64,000 nucleotides of DNA from UBA5072 sp964560225 (GTDB taxonomy: Bacteria; Bacteroidota; Bacteroidia; Bacteroidales; UBA10428): positions 43,251 to 107,250 of the forward strand of contig CAZLLD010000002.1 of assembly GCA_964560225.1 (NCBI GenBank). Direction: 5' to 3'. The translations under genes were made by a program, and so were the position numbers. Positions 43,827-51,582 of this stretch are shown here, one piece after another (position 1 is the first letter of the stretch; every line of letters begins with the position of its first letter). Under the pieces are notes generated by a model, which ran no database searches, was not told the DNA's origin, and was given only the letters and a program-made list of their open reading frames with translations.

Positions 43827-44539
43827 CAAGGATTGCTCAACGAAACCGGAATGATCTTCCCCCGCATTTGTTTGTGTGCAGTGCGTGCAAAATGGCCAAT
43901 GAATTCAGCCATCTCCGAAGGTTGTAAAGATGCCTTAAATCCCGGAAATGCCTCTTCAAGCATCTCGGTTTGAACGGATCCAAGAGCCAGACAATTGAAT
44001 ACCACCTGGGAATTTTTGAATTCTTCACTTAAACATTCCGTCAGACAGGCAAGAGCCGCTTTACTGGCACTGTAATAAGCAAGCCCCGGAAATTTCATGC
44101 TGCCCTGAAATCCTCCCATGCTGCTGATATTAACCACATGTGTAACGTTTTTTCCGCCCAGCAAAGGCATCAAATGCCTTATTAGTAATGCCGGCGCAAA
44201 GCAGTTGGTATAAAACAAGCTTTGAATCTCATCCAGGTCTGTTTCCAGAAAAGGCTTATTAATCAATACGCCTGCATTGTTAATCAGGATGTCAATATGT
44301 TTCAGCGAGGATGGAAGTCTTTTCAGCAATGACCAAGGATCTCTTGTAAAAAGGTCGAGATCAATCACCAGTGGATGCACCTGGGATGATTTGTTCAAAC
44401 CGGCACATTCAGAGGCAAGCTGGCCCAGACCGGCCTGATTGCGTGAAAGTGCATATATCTCGGTGTTTTCAAGCCTGGCAAAGTACCGGGCGGTTTCAAA
44501 GCCAATTCCCCTGCTGGCTCCTGTAATTAGAACAACCAT
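43826..44539 (-). CDS. Short-chain dehydrogenase/reductase, unknown substrate
   Basis: A 237-residue SDR (ATG at 44539 preferred over TTG at 44545) starting VVLITGASRGIGFE, with NNAG near residue 89 (INNAGVLINKPF) and catalytic residues in SSMGGFQGSMKFPGLAYYSASKAAL. A typical Rossmann single-domain enzyme; substrate not predictable. It is convergent with buk and divergent from the exported protein at 44603. Confidence 0.8.
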   Translation of the reverse strand: MVVLITGASRGIGFETARYFARLENTEIYALSRNQAGLGQLASECAGLNKSSQVHPLVIDLDLFTRDPWSLLKRLPSSLKHIDILINNAGVLINKPFLETDLDEIQSLFYTNCFAPALLIRHLMPLLGGKNVTHVVNISSMGGFQGSMKFPGLAYYSASKAALACLTECLSEEFKNSQVVFNCLALGSVQTEMLEEAFPGFKASLQPSEMAEFIGHFARTAHKQMRGKIIPVSLSNP

Positions 44540-44602
44540 GTGCAAATAAAAGTTTGAATTCGTATTTTTACGCCGTTTTCAACCTAAAGATAGAAAAGAA
44601 CT

Positions 44603-45205
44603 ATGATTCAAAAACGTTTCTTATCGATAATTACACTGGCATTCTGTTTCATGAGCCTCACAGCGCAGGTGGAAGAGAAAATTCAGCAAACTACCGAAGA
44701 AAAGGAAAAAGGAAGTATTGGCCAGCGGATCTTTGTAGGAGGTGATATCGGGCTGAGTTTCGGAACGATTACCTACATCAAGCTTGCTCCCGAAATCAAT
44801 TACCGTTTTACCCAAAGGTTCTCGGCCGGACTGGGACCAATTTATATCTATGAGAAGTACAAGAATTATAATTTTGAAACGTCAACTTACGGAGGAAAAG
44901 TTGTTGCTTCATTTACTGTTTTTAAAGGTCCTGAGGAAGGCGGAGCCATCGGACTGGGTGCGGTTACCCTGCATGCCGAAAATGAAGTGGTCAATGTGGA
45001 GCGGGTTTATATTGATTACAATACATATCCTAATTACATTTATACCAAAGACCGGATCTGGATTGACAACCTGCTGCTGGGCGCCGGTCTGATTCAGCCC
45101 ATTGCCGGCAGATTTAAAGCCGCCATTTACATTTTATGGGATGTAACCCAGAATGATTTCTCGCCCTACTCCAACCCCATTTTCAAGTTTGGGTTTTATT
45201 ATTGA
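44603..45205 (+). CDS. Small exported beta-barrel-like protein, unknown function
   Basis: The 200-residue product has a signal peptide (MIQKRFLSIITLAFCFMSLTA) and about eight amphipathic strands (IFVGGDIGLSFGTITYIKLAP, YRFTQRFSAGLGPIYIYEKY, KVVASFTVF, LLLGAGLIQPIAGRFKAAIYI, and a C-terminal IFKFGFYY). This suits an OmpW/OmpX-like eight-strand outer-membrane barrel. A terminator follows at 45235. Confidence 0.6.
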   Translation: MIQKRFLSIITLAFCFMSLTAQVEEKIQQTTEEKEKGSIGQRIFVGGDIGLSFGTITYIKLAPEINYRFTQRFSAGLGPIYIYEKYKNYNFETSTYGGKVVASFTVFKGPEEGGAIGLGAVTLHAENEVVNVERVYIDYNTYPNYIYTKDRIWIDNLLLGAGLIQPIAGRFKAAIYILWDVTQNDFSPYSNPIFKFGFYY

Positions 45206-45234
45206 TCTGGCCATCTGCTAACAGAACAAAATAT

Positions 45235-45278
45235 AAACACCCTTCAAGCGGTCCAGAGACCCCCTTGAAGGGTGTTTT
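45235..45278. terminator. Intrinsic terminator between convergent genes
   Basis: A 14-bp perfect stem (AAACACCCTTCAAG at 45235-45248, CTTGAAGGGTGTTT at 45264-45277) with a 15-nt loop ends in a T-rich tail on the plus strand and an A-rich 5' side, so it can serve both genes. Confidence 0.85.
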
Positions 45279-45300
45279 GTTATTCATTTAAAAACTTACG

Positions 45301-46404
45301 TTATCTGAACGAGAAACCCAACCCTGCAGTTAACACGCTGTAATTGGCCCAGCTGTAATCGAAGTGCAGGGTAACTATGGCCATTTTAAACCTGACTCCC
45401 ACATTCAATCTGGGTTTGGTAAAGCTGCCGTCCTTGTTTTCTATTTCCATGTCTATTGGGTCCTTAGCGGTTTTTACAACAAGCTCGTTAGCATCATTTG
45501 ACCACTCAACATAAGGAAAATCGCCTTCCATTTTCAATGTTGTTTTGGACGATACAAAGCCGATTCCGCCATAAAAGCTCACCACCTTCAGGTCGGCACC
45601 GATCAACAAATTGGCGGTGTGGCTTTTTACCCAAAGCTTCATATACTGGTCCTCCCAGTTGTTGTTGGTCTGTTCCTCAGGAAGGCCACCGGCGTTGATA
45701 TCATTAGGATCAACATTTAACCCTATAAAAGTATGTAGTTTTGTATAGCCATACATCACAGATACTTTAAGCACCGGTAACTTTTTCAAACCCGGGATCC
45801 ACTGTTTGATGTCGTGTTTACCTCCAATTCCCCAAAGACCCAGCTCGTTCCCTTCGATAGTAATATTGGGCATGAACCGAACCATCACTTCAGTGCCTTT
45901 TATGAGTCCAATTCCTGCCTGTATCATGGGTGAAGGCACATAACGTGCATTTAGGCCTTTAGGCATTCTGAAGGCATTCTGAGTGTATACCACATTGCCG
46001 TCTCCGTCTTCAACATTATAAACCAGTTGAGGACCATCACTATTGTCACCCACAACGGTTTGGGTTTCATTCAGTGCAGGATCCTGAAGCTTCAGGGCCG
46101 AAAGCTCGTCATTGTTGATGATAAAGGTGGAATACTTTTTAGGTGCCATGGCCACGCTGGCCGTGAAGGTGATGTCGAACCCACCCAATTTATGAGGTTC
46201 AGCAGTATTATACCATCCTCCTGCCTGGGCTGCACCAAATCCGTTTATGGCAGGCGCAATATAGGGTTGCAACAGCAACCTGGCATCCTGCTCGCCGGTT
46301 GCAAGCATATTTCCAACTTCTTCCAGCTGGGCAAAGGCTTTATCTCCGAAGACAATTGCCAAGACCAGGAAGAATAGGGATTTGAGATGTGGAATTCTGT
46401 TCAT
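45301..46404 (-). CDS. Exported outer-membrane-type protein, DUF6588-like
   Basis: The 367-residue product (ATG at 46404 chosen because it opens the signal peptide MNRIPHLKSLFFLVLAIVFG...) contains GWYNTAEPHKLGGFDITFT, a segment I associate with the Bacteroidota DUF6588 family, followed by many amphipathic strands and a C-terminal aromatic strand (SVLTAGLGFSFR). It is probably an outer-membrane beta barrel of unknown function. The family name is from memory and should be treated as tentative. Confidence 0.6.
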   Translation of the reverse strand: MNRIPHLKSLFFLVLAIVFGDKAFAQLEEVGNMLATGEQDARLLLQPYIAPAINGFGAAQAGGWYNTAEPHKLGGFDITFTASVAMAPKKYSTFIINNDELSALKLQDPALNETQTVVGDNSDGPQLVYNVEDGDGNVVYTQNAFRMPKGLNARYVPSPMIQAGIGLIKGTEVMVRFMPNITIEGNELGLWGIGGKHDIKQWIPGLKKLPVLKVSVMYGYTKLHTFIGLNVDPNDINAGGLPEEQTNNNWEDQYMKLWVKSHTANLLIGADLKVVSFYGGIGFVSSKTTLKMEGDFPYVEWSNDANELVVKTAKDPIDMEIENKDGSFTKPRLNVGVRFKMAIVTLHFDYSWANYSVLTAGLGFSFR

Positions 46405-46530
46405 ATTGCTTAGTTTTTCAGTTGAAATATCAATCGTTTTACGGTAAAGAGGTAATAAATGTTCCATGATTTGAACAAAGAGATTGATTAACAGGCGTTA
46501 TAATATGTTTGTAAAAATTTCAGAGAATTA

Positions 46531-46562
46531 TTTTCGTGGTTAAAAATTAGATACTATATTTG
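46531..46562 (+). promoter_or_regulatory. Promoter of tRNA-Lys(UUU)
   Basis: TATATTTG at 46555-46562 is an exact TAnnTTTG match, with a TTTTCG weak -33 at 46531-46536 and suitable spacing. The 60-nt leader before the tRNA contains two small hairpins (CTCTTTAAAAAGAG and CCGG...CCGG). Confidence 0.5.
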
Positions 46563-46628
46563 CAACTCTTTAAAAAGAGCCGGTTTTCAGACCGGAAAAC
46601 AAGCAGGAAGGCCTTTAACAAGGCGTCC

Positions 46629-46701
46629 GATCCAGTAGCTCAGCAGGTAGAGCACATCCCTTTTAAGGATGGGGTCCTGGGTTCGAATCCCAGCTGGATC
46701 A
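46629..46701 (+). tRNA. tRNA-Lys (anticodon UUU)
   Basis: Complete 73-nt cloverleaf: acceptor GATCCAG/CTGGATC, D arm GCTC/GAGC, anticodon stem CATCC/GGATG with loop CTTTTAA giving anticodon TTT (Lys), T arm CTGGG/CCCAG with TTCGAAT loop. CCA is not encoded. Its terminator starts 12 nt downstream. Confidence 0.97.
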
Positions 46702-46703
46702 CT

Positions 46704-46824
46704 AAAAAAAGCAATGCCCCCGAAAGGGGCATTTTTTATTGCCAGTGAGCCTTAAGCATCTATGCTTAAAAGGCTCACTGGCAATAAAAAATGAAAGCGG
46801 CTCTGCCGCGGCATTGCTTTTTTT
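46704..46824. repeat. Nested palindromic element (four-arm cruciform) after tRNA-Lys
   Basis: Outer arms of 15 bp are perfect inverted repeats (A7GCAATGCC at 46704-46718 and GGCATTGCT7 at 46810-46824). Inside are three hairpins: GCCCC/GGGGC at 46716-46730, a 62-nt near-perfect palindrome at 46731-46792 (22-bp perfect arms plus TTAAGCAT/ATGCTTAA centre), and GCGGC/GCCGC at 46797-46809. The first hairpin also works as the tRNA terminator. Confidence 0.85.
46713..46737 (+). terminator. Intrinsic terminator of tRNA-Lys(UUU)
   Basis: Stem AATGCCCC/GGGGCATT with loop CGAAA, then a T run, 12 nt after the tRNA 3' end. Confidence 0.85.
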
Positions 46825-46843
46825 ATTGCAGGACCAATAAAAA

Positions 46844-46923
46844 GGGATCACGAGCGAAGCGAGAAATCCCTAAGTTACATCCAATTCATTAACAGAATAT
46901 CTCCGGGATCACGAGCGAAGCGA
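46844..46923. repeat. Pair of direct repeats
   Basis: The 19-nt sequence gggatcacgagcgaagcga occurs at 46844-46862 and 46905-46923, 61 nt apart. The first copy is part of a small hairpin (GGGAT ... ATCCC). Confidence 0.8.
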
Positions 46924-47303
46924 ATACTCCCCGCCAACATGCTGTTGCAACACTACTATTGAGTATGGGAGCGATAAAGAGGATGTTGGTTTTTCAGACG
47001 CAAGTACAAAATGTGGTTGAAGGGCACGGAGTATAATATGTTACCAAGAATTTGCAGCTGCAAAAATTTACATCTGATTGTTCTGAGATCAATTGCACAC
47101 AATACTAACACTTGCCCTAATCAAATTAAAAACAGGAATAAGCAGCAATTTTTAAAAATAATAAGAGTTTACAATCCCAAAACAGAAGCGTTATAACAGT
47201 GATAACAACAATTGATTATATTTGAATGTTTAGCAGTTATTTTGAGAAGGCGTTCGTAATGAAGTTCAAAACCTGAAAATGATTGACAAAAAGATAAAAG
47301 CCA
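46924..47303. other. Gene-poor stretch
   Basis: About 380 nt follow the direct repeats without a convincing gene. An open frame of 61 codons at 47011-47196 has no recognisable domain, signal or promoter. A short inverted pair CCAACAT/ATGTTGG (about 46934 and 46981) is present. The DNA is AT-rich and looks like decayed accessory sequence. Confidence 0.5.
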
Positions 47304-48029
47304 ATGAATACTTGTAAAAAATGCAATTGTGAATTTCAAAGTAATTTTTGTCCTGATTGTGGAAATCCTTCAAAAATAAAAAGAATAAATGGTCATTATA
47401 TAATTTCTGAAATTGCAAGTGTATTGAATTTCGAAAAAGGAATTTTCTACACGATAAAAGAATTACTGTTGAGACCTGGAGAAAATATAAGAGTTTATAT
47501 TTCTGAAGACAGAAATCGGCTTGTAAAACCGATTATGTTCATACTAATTACCTCTGTGATATATACCATATTGGTTAGAATTTTTCATTCTGATGATGGA
47601 TTCCTAGATGGTATTAAAGCTACCATATACAACACAGAGTCTGCAACCCTTGCAATTATTATATGGGTACAAGGTAATTATGGCTTCGCAAATATTATTA
47701 TGTCGGTTTTTATTGGATTATGGTTAAAAATGTTTTTCAGAAAATATTCCTTTAATTTTTTTGAAATTATAGTACTTCTTTGTTTCATAATGGGTATTGG
47801 AATGCTAATTTATTCGGCATCTGCAATTATTGGTAGCTTGACTCATACTGATGCAATGCCAGTTGGAGTATTAATCATATTAATTTATACAACTTATGCG
47901 TTTGGACAATTCTTTGATAAAAGAAAAATTGCTAATTATGTAAAAGCACTTATCTCCTATTTGTTAGGAGTGGTAACTTTTACTATTATTTCACTGGGGA
48001 TAGGAGCTTTTATTGATTTGAATAAATAA
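47304..48029 (+). CDS. DUF3667 membrane protein with N-terminal zinc ribbon
   Basis: The 241-residue product starts with a zinc-ribbon-like pair CKKCNC ... FCPDCGN (residues 4-21), then FEKGIFYTIKELLLRPGENIRVYISEDRNRLVKPI, the DUF3667 signature, followed by five transmembrane helices (about 75-95, 110-130, 150-170, 185-205, 215-235). Function is unknown. The codon use is AT-rich compared with the surrounding core genes, suggesting recent acquisition or weak constraint. It is followed 12 nt later by a second small membrane gene. Confidence 0.75.
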   Translation: MNTCKKCNCEFQSNFCPDCGNPSKIKRINGHYIISEIASVLNFEKGIFYTIKELLLRPGENIRVYISEDRNRLVKPIMFILITSVIYTILVRIFHSDDGFLDGIKATIYNTESATLAIIIWVQGNYGFANIIMSVFIGLWLKMFFRKYSFNFFEIIVLLCFIMGIGMLIYSASAIIGSLTHTDAMPVGVLIILIYTTYAFGQFFDKRKIANYVKALISYLLGVVTFTIISLGIGAFIDLNK

Positions 48030-48041
48030 TAACACTAAAAC

Positions 48042-48233
48042 ATGAAAAATAAAAAGAGTCTATCAATTGTTTTATTGATCCCAACAATCATTATTGGTGT
48101 TGCTTTATTTGAGGAATTCGACTTTGAGAATCTGAAATTTGAAAAACCGGTACTGGCATTCGTATACTTCATTGGCTTTGCACTGTCAATTTTCTTTCTA
48201 TTTAAAGATTTCAAAAAATCACCTGAAGAATAG
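48042..48233 (+). CDS. Small two-helix membrane protein
   Basis: The 63-residue product has two hydrophobic segments (SIVLLIPTIIIGVALF at about 7-22 and VLAFVYFIGFALSIFFLF at about 37-54) separated by an acidic loop (EEFDFENLKFEK) and a charged tail. No family recognised. The gap of 12 nt and the same AT-rich composition suggest co-transcription with the DUF3667 gene. Confidence 0.6.
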   Translation: MKNKKSLSIVLLIPTIIIGVALFEEFDFENLKFEKPVLAFVYFIGFALSIFFLFKDFKKSPEE

Positions 48234-48272
48234 AAAAGATCCGCTAATAAAGTATAGTGTGTGCGGGTTTAG

Positions 48273-48280
48273 TATCTTTG
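48273..48280 (+). promoter_or_regulatory. -7 promoter box upstream of the MBL-fold gene
   Basis: TATCTTTG matches TAnnTTTG and ends 1 nt before an ATG (48282), so it would give either a leaderless transcript of a 39-codon frame or a 150-nt leader for the MBL-fold gene at 48436. Confidence 0.4.
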
Positions 48281-48281
48281 C

Positions 48282-48401
48282 ATGCTGATAAACAGGGTCA
48301 GGCAAGCTCAAAGGAATTCGCTGCTAAAACCACATAATACCATGTCGTCAAACACCGTCAGTAAAGGAATGTCTCATGATGAATATAACCCTTCGTGTTG
48401 A
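48282..48401 (+). CDS. Possible short leaderless reading frame (39 codons)
   Basis: An ATG placed directly after a TATCTTTG box opens a 39-codon frame (beginning MLINRVRQAQRNSLLK) and stops at 48401, before the MBL-fold gene. It has no recognisable domain and could be an upstream leader peptide or a chance frame. Confidence 0.2.
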   Translation: MLINRVRQAQRNSLLKPHNTMSSNTVSKGMSHDEYNPSC

Positions 48402-48435
48402 TTTTTTTTTTTAGATTAACAAATAATGAATTAAA

Positions 48436-49437
48436 ATGGCTCACAGATGTGTATTCATATTTTCTTTGCTTTTTCTATGTTTAAGAATAAACATGACAGC
48501 ACAAACGAATGAAAATAGCGAACCTTCTTCCAGCAAGTCAAATAGGACAATTACAGCTGATTGTATGACAATTGATGAAGCTGTGGCTTCACTTAAGATT
48601 CCGGAAGCTGCAGCAGAGCTTGCAACAAATCCTGGAGAATCCCCCGAATTTCCATACTATTTTCGAGCTCCCTATACTTCTATCGAACCTATCAGACTCT
48701 TTGATGATTTATACTTTGTTGGCACTACCGCAGTTGGTGCATTTATTATAGATACAGGTGATGGATTAGTTATGCTTGATACAGGTTGTGGTGATACAGA
48801 TGTTGCAATGATGGTTTCAGATATGAAAAAAATGGGATTAGATCCTTCGAAAATACGCCTAATACTTATATCTCATGAGCATTTTGACCACTATGGAGGT
48901 GTTCAATATCTTAAAAGAAATGTTTGTCCGGAAGCTAAAGTAGCCATGAGCTTGTTAGGATGGAATATGTTGCAAACAGTTTCATTAGAAGGACCTTATA
49001 TTGGAACAAGGCCGCAATCAGTGGACATTTATTTGATCGATGGAATGAAAATAAAAGTTGGCAATACTACTTTTCAAATAGTTTCAACACCAGGTCATAG
49101 TCCTGGTTGCCTGTCTTTTATTTTTCCGGTAAAGGATAAAGGTGAACCACACATGGTTGGAATCATGGGAGGTTCGTCAGTGCAACCAACTCAGGTTGAA
49201 ACAAAACTTTACAAAGCTTCAATAGAATATTTTAAAGCATATGCAGCAGATGCTAAGTGTGATATTGGCCTTTTCTTCCATTCTCAGGAAAAAACATTTG
49301 CATCTCTTCGTATTCGTAAGTCCAATGAGGCCAATCCATTAATCATAGGAAGAGAAAAGTTTGATTCTGAATACCTGGAAAGCTACAGAGATCGATATCA
49401 AAAAATGATTGAGTCTGGAGAATTGAAGCCTTTTTAA
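48436..49437 (+). CDS. Exported metallo-beta-lactamase-fold hydrolase, B3-like
   Basis: The 333-residue product has a signal peptide (about residues 1-23, ending NMTAQ) and a metallo-beta-lactamase fold. Zinc ligands are visible: His147-x-His149-x-Asp151-His152 in SHEHFDHYGG, His221 in TPGHSPGCLSF and His282 in GLFFHSQ, which is the ligand set of subclass B3 enzymes and their relatives. The N-terminal sequence EPIRLFDDLYFVGTTAVGAFIIDTGDGLVMLDTGCGD (over residues about 84-119) also matches this group. Whether it hydrolyses beta-lactams or another ester/lactone cannot be told. It sits in the accessory-looking region before nhaA. Confidence 0.75.
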   Translation: MAHRCVFIFSLLFLCLRINMTAQTNENSEPSSSKSNRTITADCMTIDEAVASLKIPEAAAELATNPGESPEFPYYFRAPYTSIEPIRLFDDLYFVGTTAVGAFIIDTGDGLVMLDTGCGDTDVAMMVSDMKKMGLDPSKIRLILISHEHFDHYGGVQYLKRNVCPEAKVAMSLLGWNMLQTVSLEGPYIGTRPQSVDIYLIDGMKIKVGNTTFQIVSTPGHSPGCLSFIFPVKDKGEPHMVGIMGGSSVQPTQVETKLYKASIEYFKAYAADAKCDIGLFFHSQEKTFASLRIRKSNEANPLIIGREKFDSEYLESYRDRYQKMIESGELKPF

Positions 49438-49527
49438 ATACATCCTGCAATACTTTGCTGAAAAGCAGAATTTAAACCAGTCACCAGCAATGTGAATCAA
49501 TAGCACCAGAACAATTGAACAGAAAAG

Positions 49528-50685
49528 ATGATATTAACAAGATTATACAACGAGTTTTTCAGAAGTGAGAAGACAGGGGGGCTGATCCTGGTTTTGGTTA
49601 CCATAGCATCTATTTGGCTGGCAAACTCATCATGGCAGACTGGATATGTGCGTATCTGGCAGTTTCAAATGTCCGGGCACAGTATTGCTCATTGGATCAA
49701 TGACGGGCTGATGACCATTTTCTTTTTGTTGATAGGTTTGGAATTGGAGCGTGAGATCAACAAAGGAGAGCTTTCGGATATAAAAAATGCTGCATTGCCC
49801 ATTTTCGGGGCAATAGGTGGCATGCTCATGCCTGCAGGGTTATACTTATTGTTTAATTTCGGAACTGCGGCGCAGGCAGGTACAGGAATTCCCACAGCCA
49901 CAGACATTGCGTTTGCCATTGGAATTATGTCCCTGTTGGGCAAACGGGTTCCGGGGTCGTTGAAGATATTCCTGACAGCGCTTGCTGTAATTGACGACCT
50001 GGGCGCCATTATGATTATAGCGGTTTTCTATACGGGATCAATTGCATTTACAAATCTGCTCATTGCATTGGGAATTTTTGGCTTTCTTATTCTTTTGAAC
50101 CGCTTGAAAGTATTCAATTTAATACCCTATCTGATTGGGGGTGCAGCCATGTGGTATTTCATGCTGCATTCGGGGGTTCATGCAACCATAACAGGGGTTT
50201 TACTGGCCTTTGCCATACCCTTTTCCAAAGGGGGAGAAAAATCGCCTTCCTACATATTGCAGCATTTCTTGCACAAACCTGTTGCATTTATTATTCTTCC
50301 CTTGTTTGCTGCAGCTAACACCAGCATTATCATTGGCAATAACTGGTTCTCCGGTTTGGGAGATACAGCCAGCCTGGGGATAATTACCGGGCTGGTGATC
50401 GGCAAGCCGTTAGGCATCTTTGTATTTACCTTTATCGGAGTTGCCATAGGTTTATGCAGATTACCGCAGGACCTTAAGTGGAAGAACATTATCGGTGCAG
50501 GCTTTTTAGCGGGAATAGGCTTCACCATGTCGATTTTTGTTACATTGCTTGCATTTGAAGATGAGGCCCTAATCAGTAATTCGAAATTTGCCATCATTGT
50601 TGCTTCCACACTTGCAGGCATTATTGGTTTCATCATGCTGAAATATTCTCTGGGAACGCAGGCAGAAGATAATAAGTCGGACTGA
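49528..50685 (+). CDS. nhaA: Na+/H+ antiporter NhaA
   Basis: A 385-residue inner-membrane antiporter with about 12 transmembrane helices. Landmarks are EKTGGLILVLVTIASIWLAN, HWINDGLMTIFFLLIGLELERE, GTGIPTATDIAFAIGIMSLLGKRVP (over residues about 118-142) and the ion-binding pair Asp156-Asp157 in LAVIDDLGAI, plus the C-terminal GIGFTMSIFVTLLAF. It exchanges Na+ for H+ for pH and salt balance. Length matches the family. A 91-nt gap separates it from the MBL-fold gene. Confidence 0.94.
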   Translation: MILTRLYNEFFRSEKTGGLILVLVTIASIWLANSSWQTGYVRIWQFQMSGHSIAHWINDGLMTIFFLLIGLELEREINKGELSDIKNAALPIFGAIGGMLMPAGLYLLFNFGTAAQAGTGIPTATDIAFAIGIMSLLGKRVPGSLKIFLTALAVIDDLGAIMIIAVFYTGSIAFTNLLIALGIFGFLILLNRLKVFNLIPYLIGGAAMWYFMLHSGVHATITGVLLAFAIPFSKGGEKSPSYILQHFLHKPVAFIILPLFAAANTSIIIGNNWFSGLGDTASLGIITGLVIGKPLGIFVFTFIGVAIGLCRLPQDLKWKNIIGAGFLAGIGFTMSIFVTLLAFEDEALISNSKFAIIVASTLAGIIGFIMLKYSLGTQAEDNKSD

Positions 50686-50748
50686 TGCGGTCTCATGCTT
50701 TCTGATATGTTCAAACCATTTTTAATAGCAGTATATTCAAGCAATTCT

Positions 50749-51582
50749 ATGACGGAGCATCCAAATATCTTCATAAAAATACTGACAATAATTCTTTTGA
50801 TCATTGGAAGAAATCAATTGTTGGCACAGCAAATGCCCGCGAATGATCAGGGTTTTCATAAAGCTGTAAAACTGGAAACCGGACTCTTTACATATGCATC
50901 TGTTGATGAAATTTTTACAAATCAGATTTATCCGGGTACCGGATTTCTGACTGCGATAGGATATGAAAACCGTAAAAAAATCCTTTCATTCTACCGGCTG
51001 GGATTTTCTTATTTAAAAAGATATCCTGATGGAAATAAAAACAATGAATATCGTTTAGAAGCGGATAACCGGCTGCGGGTAATTAAACACCTGCATTTTG
51101 AGGCCAGCAGTTTCCATTGCTTTCATCTGATAACCATAAAAAAAACAATACCCATATATGCCGCTTTAAACTGGTTCACCTCGGCCGATTTGGTGACCAA
51201 TTACGGGATGACACCTGAATTGTTGCTGAGCACGCTTGCTCCGGGTATATACAGTGAATATTTGTGGCGCCGGCACCTGGTTAGTTTTTCATTCACAACA
51301 TCGGTACTGTCCTATACCTGCAGATCGAACTACTCAAATGTAATGGCACAGGATTTTGAAAATAGAAAAAAATGGGATTTCATCAAGTCGAATTCCCGCA
51401 TACAGGGGATCAGCTCATTCCAGGGTATTTTTCTGAATCTGTTATACACATGTCAACTTAGTGACAAATTATGCATAAATGGCAGTTACAATTTCAGGTA
51501 TATAAACGATCCCATTCCAAGAAATTTAAGACTGGTAACCGGCATATATCAGTTAGGGCTAACCTACAAATTCCAGCGGTAA
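50749..51582 (+). CDS. Exported protein of unknown function, likely outer-membrane barrel
   Basis: The frame is open from ATG 50695, but ATG 50749 gives a normal signal peptide (MTEHPNIFIKILTIILLIIG..., cleavage near LLAQ), so 277 residues are proposed. The body has alternating aromatic strands (FLTAIGYENRKKILSFYRLGFSYL, HLVSFSFTTSVLSY, KLCINGSYNFRYIND) and ends LGLTYKFQR, as in outer-membrane barrels. No family recognised. Its TAA overlaps the ATG of the S41-like lipoprotein by one base, so the two are translationally coupled. Confidence 0.55.
   Translation: MTEHPNIFIKILTIILLIIGRNQLLAQQMPANDQGFHKAVKLETGLFTYASVDEIFTNQIYPGTGFLTAIGYENRKKILSFYRLGFSYLKRYPDGNKNNEYRLEADNRLRVIKHLHFEASSFHCFHLITIKKTIPIYAALNWFTSADLVTNYGMTPELLLSTLAPGIYSEYLWRRHLVSFSFTTSVLSYTCRSNYSNVMAQDFENRKKWDFIKSNSRIQGISSFQGIFLNLLYTCQLSDKLCINGSYNFRYINDPIPRNLRLVTGIYQLGLTYKFQR

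Noticed and set aside
46629..46701. tRNA-Lys as an island attachment site
   Set aside because: No second copy of the tRNA 3' end and no integrase were seen downstream in the window.
46560..46748. An open frame of 62 codons spanning tRNA-Lys
   Set aside because: It runs through the tRNA and its terminator, so it is a chance frame.
46844..46923. Possible CRISPR array
   Set aside because: Only two repeat copies, with one spacer-sized gap and no cas genes.
47011..47196. A 61-codon open frame in the gene-poor stretch
   Set aside because: No recognisable motif, promoter or neighbour coupling; composition is unlike coding sequence nearby.
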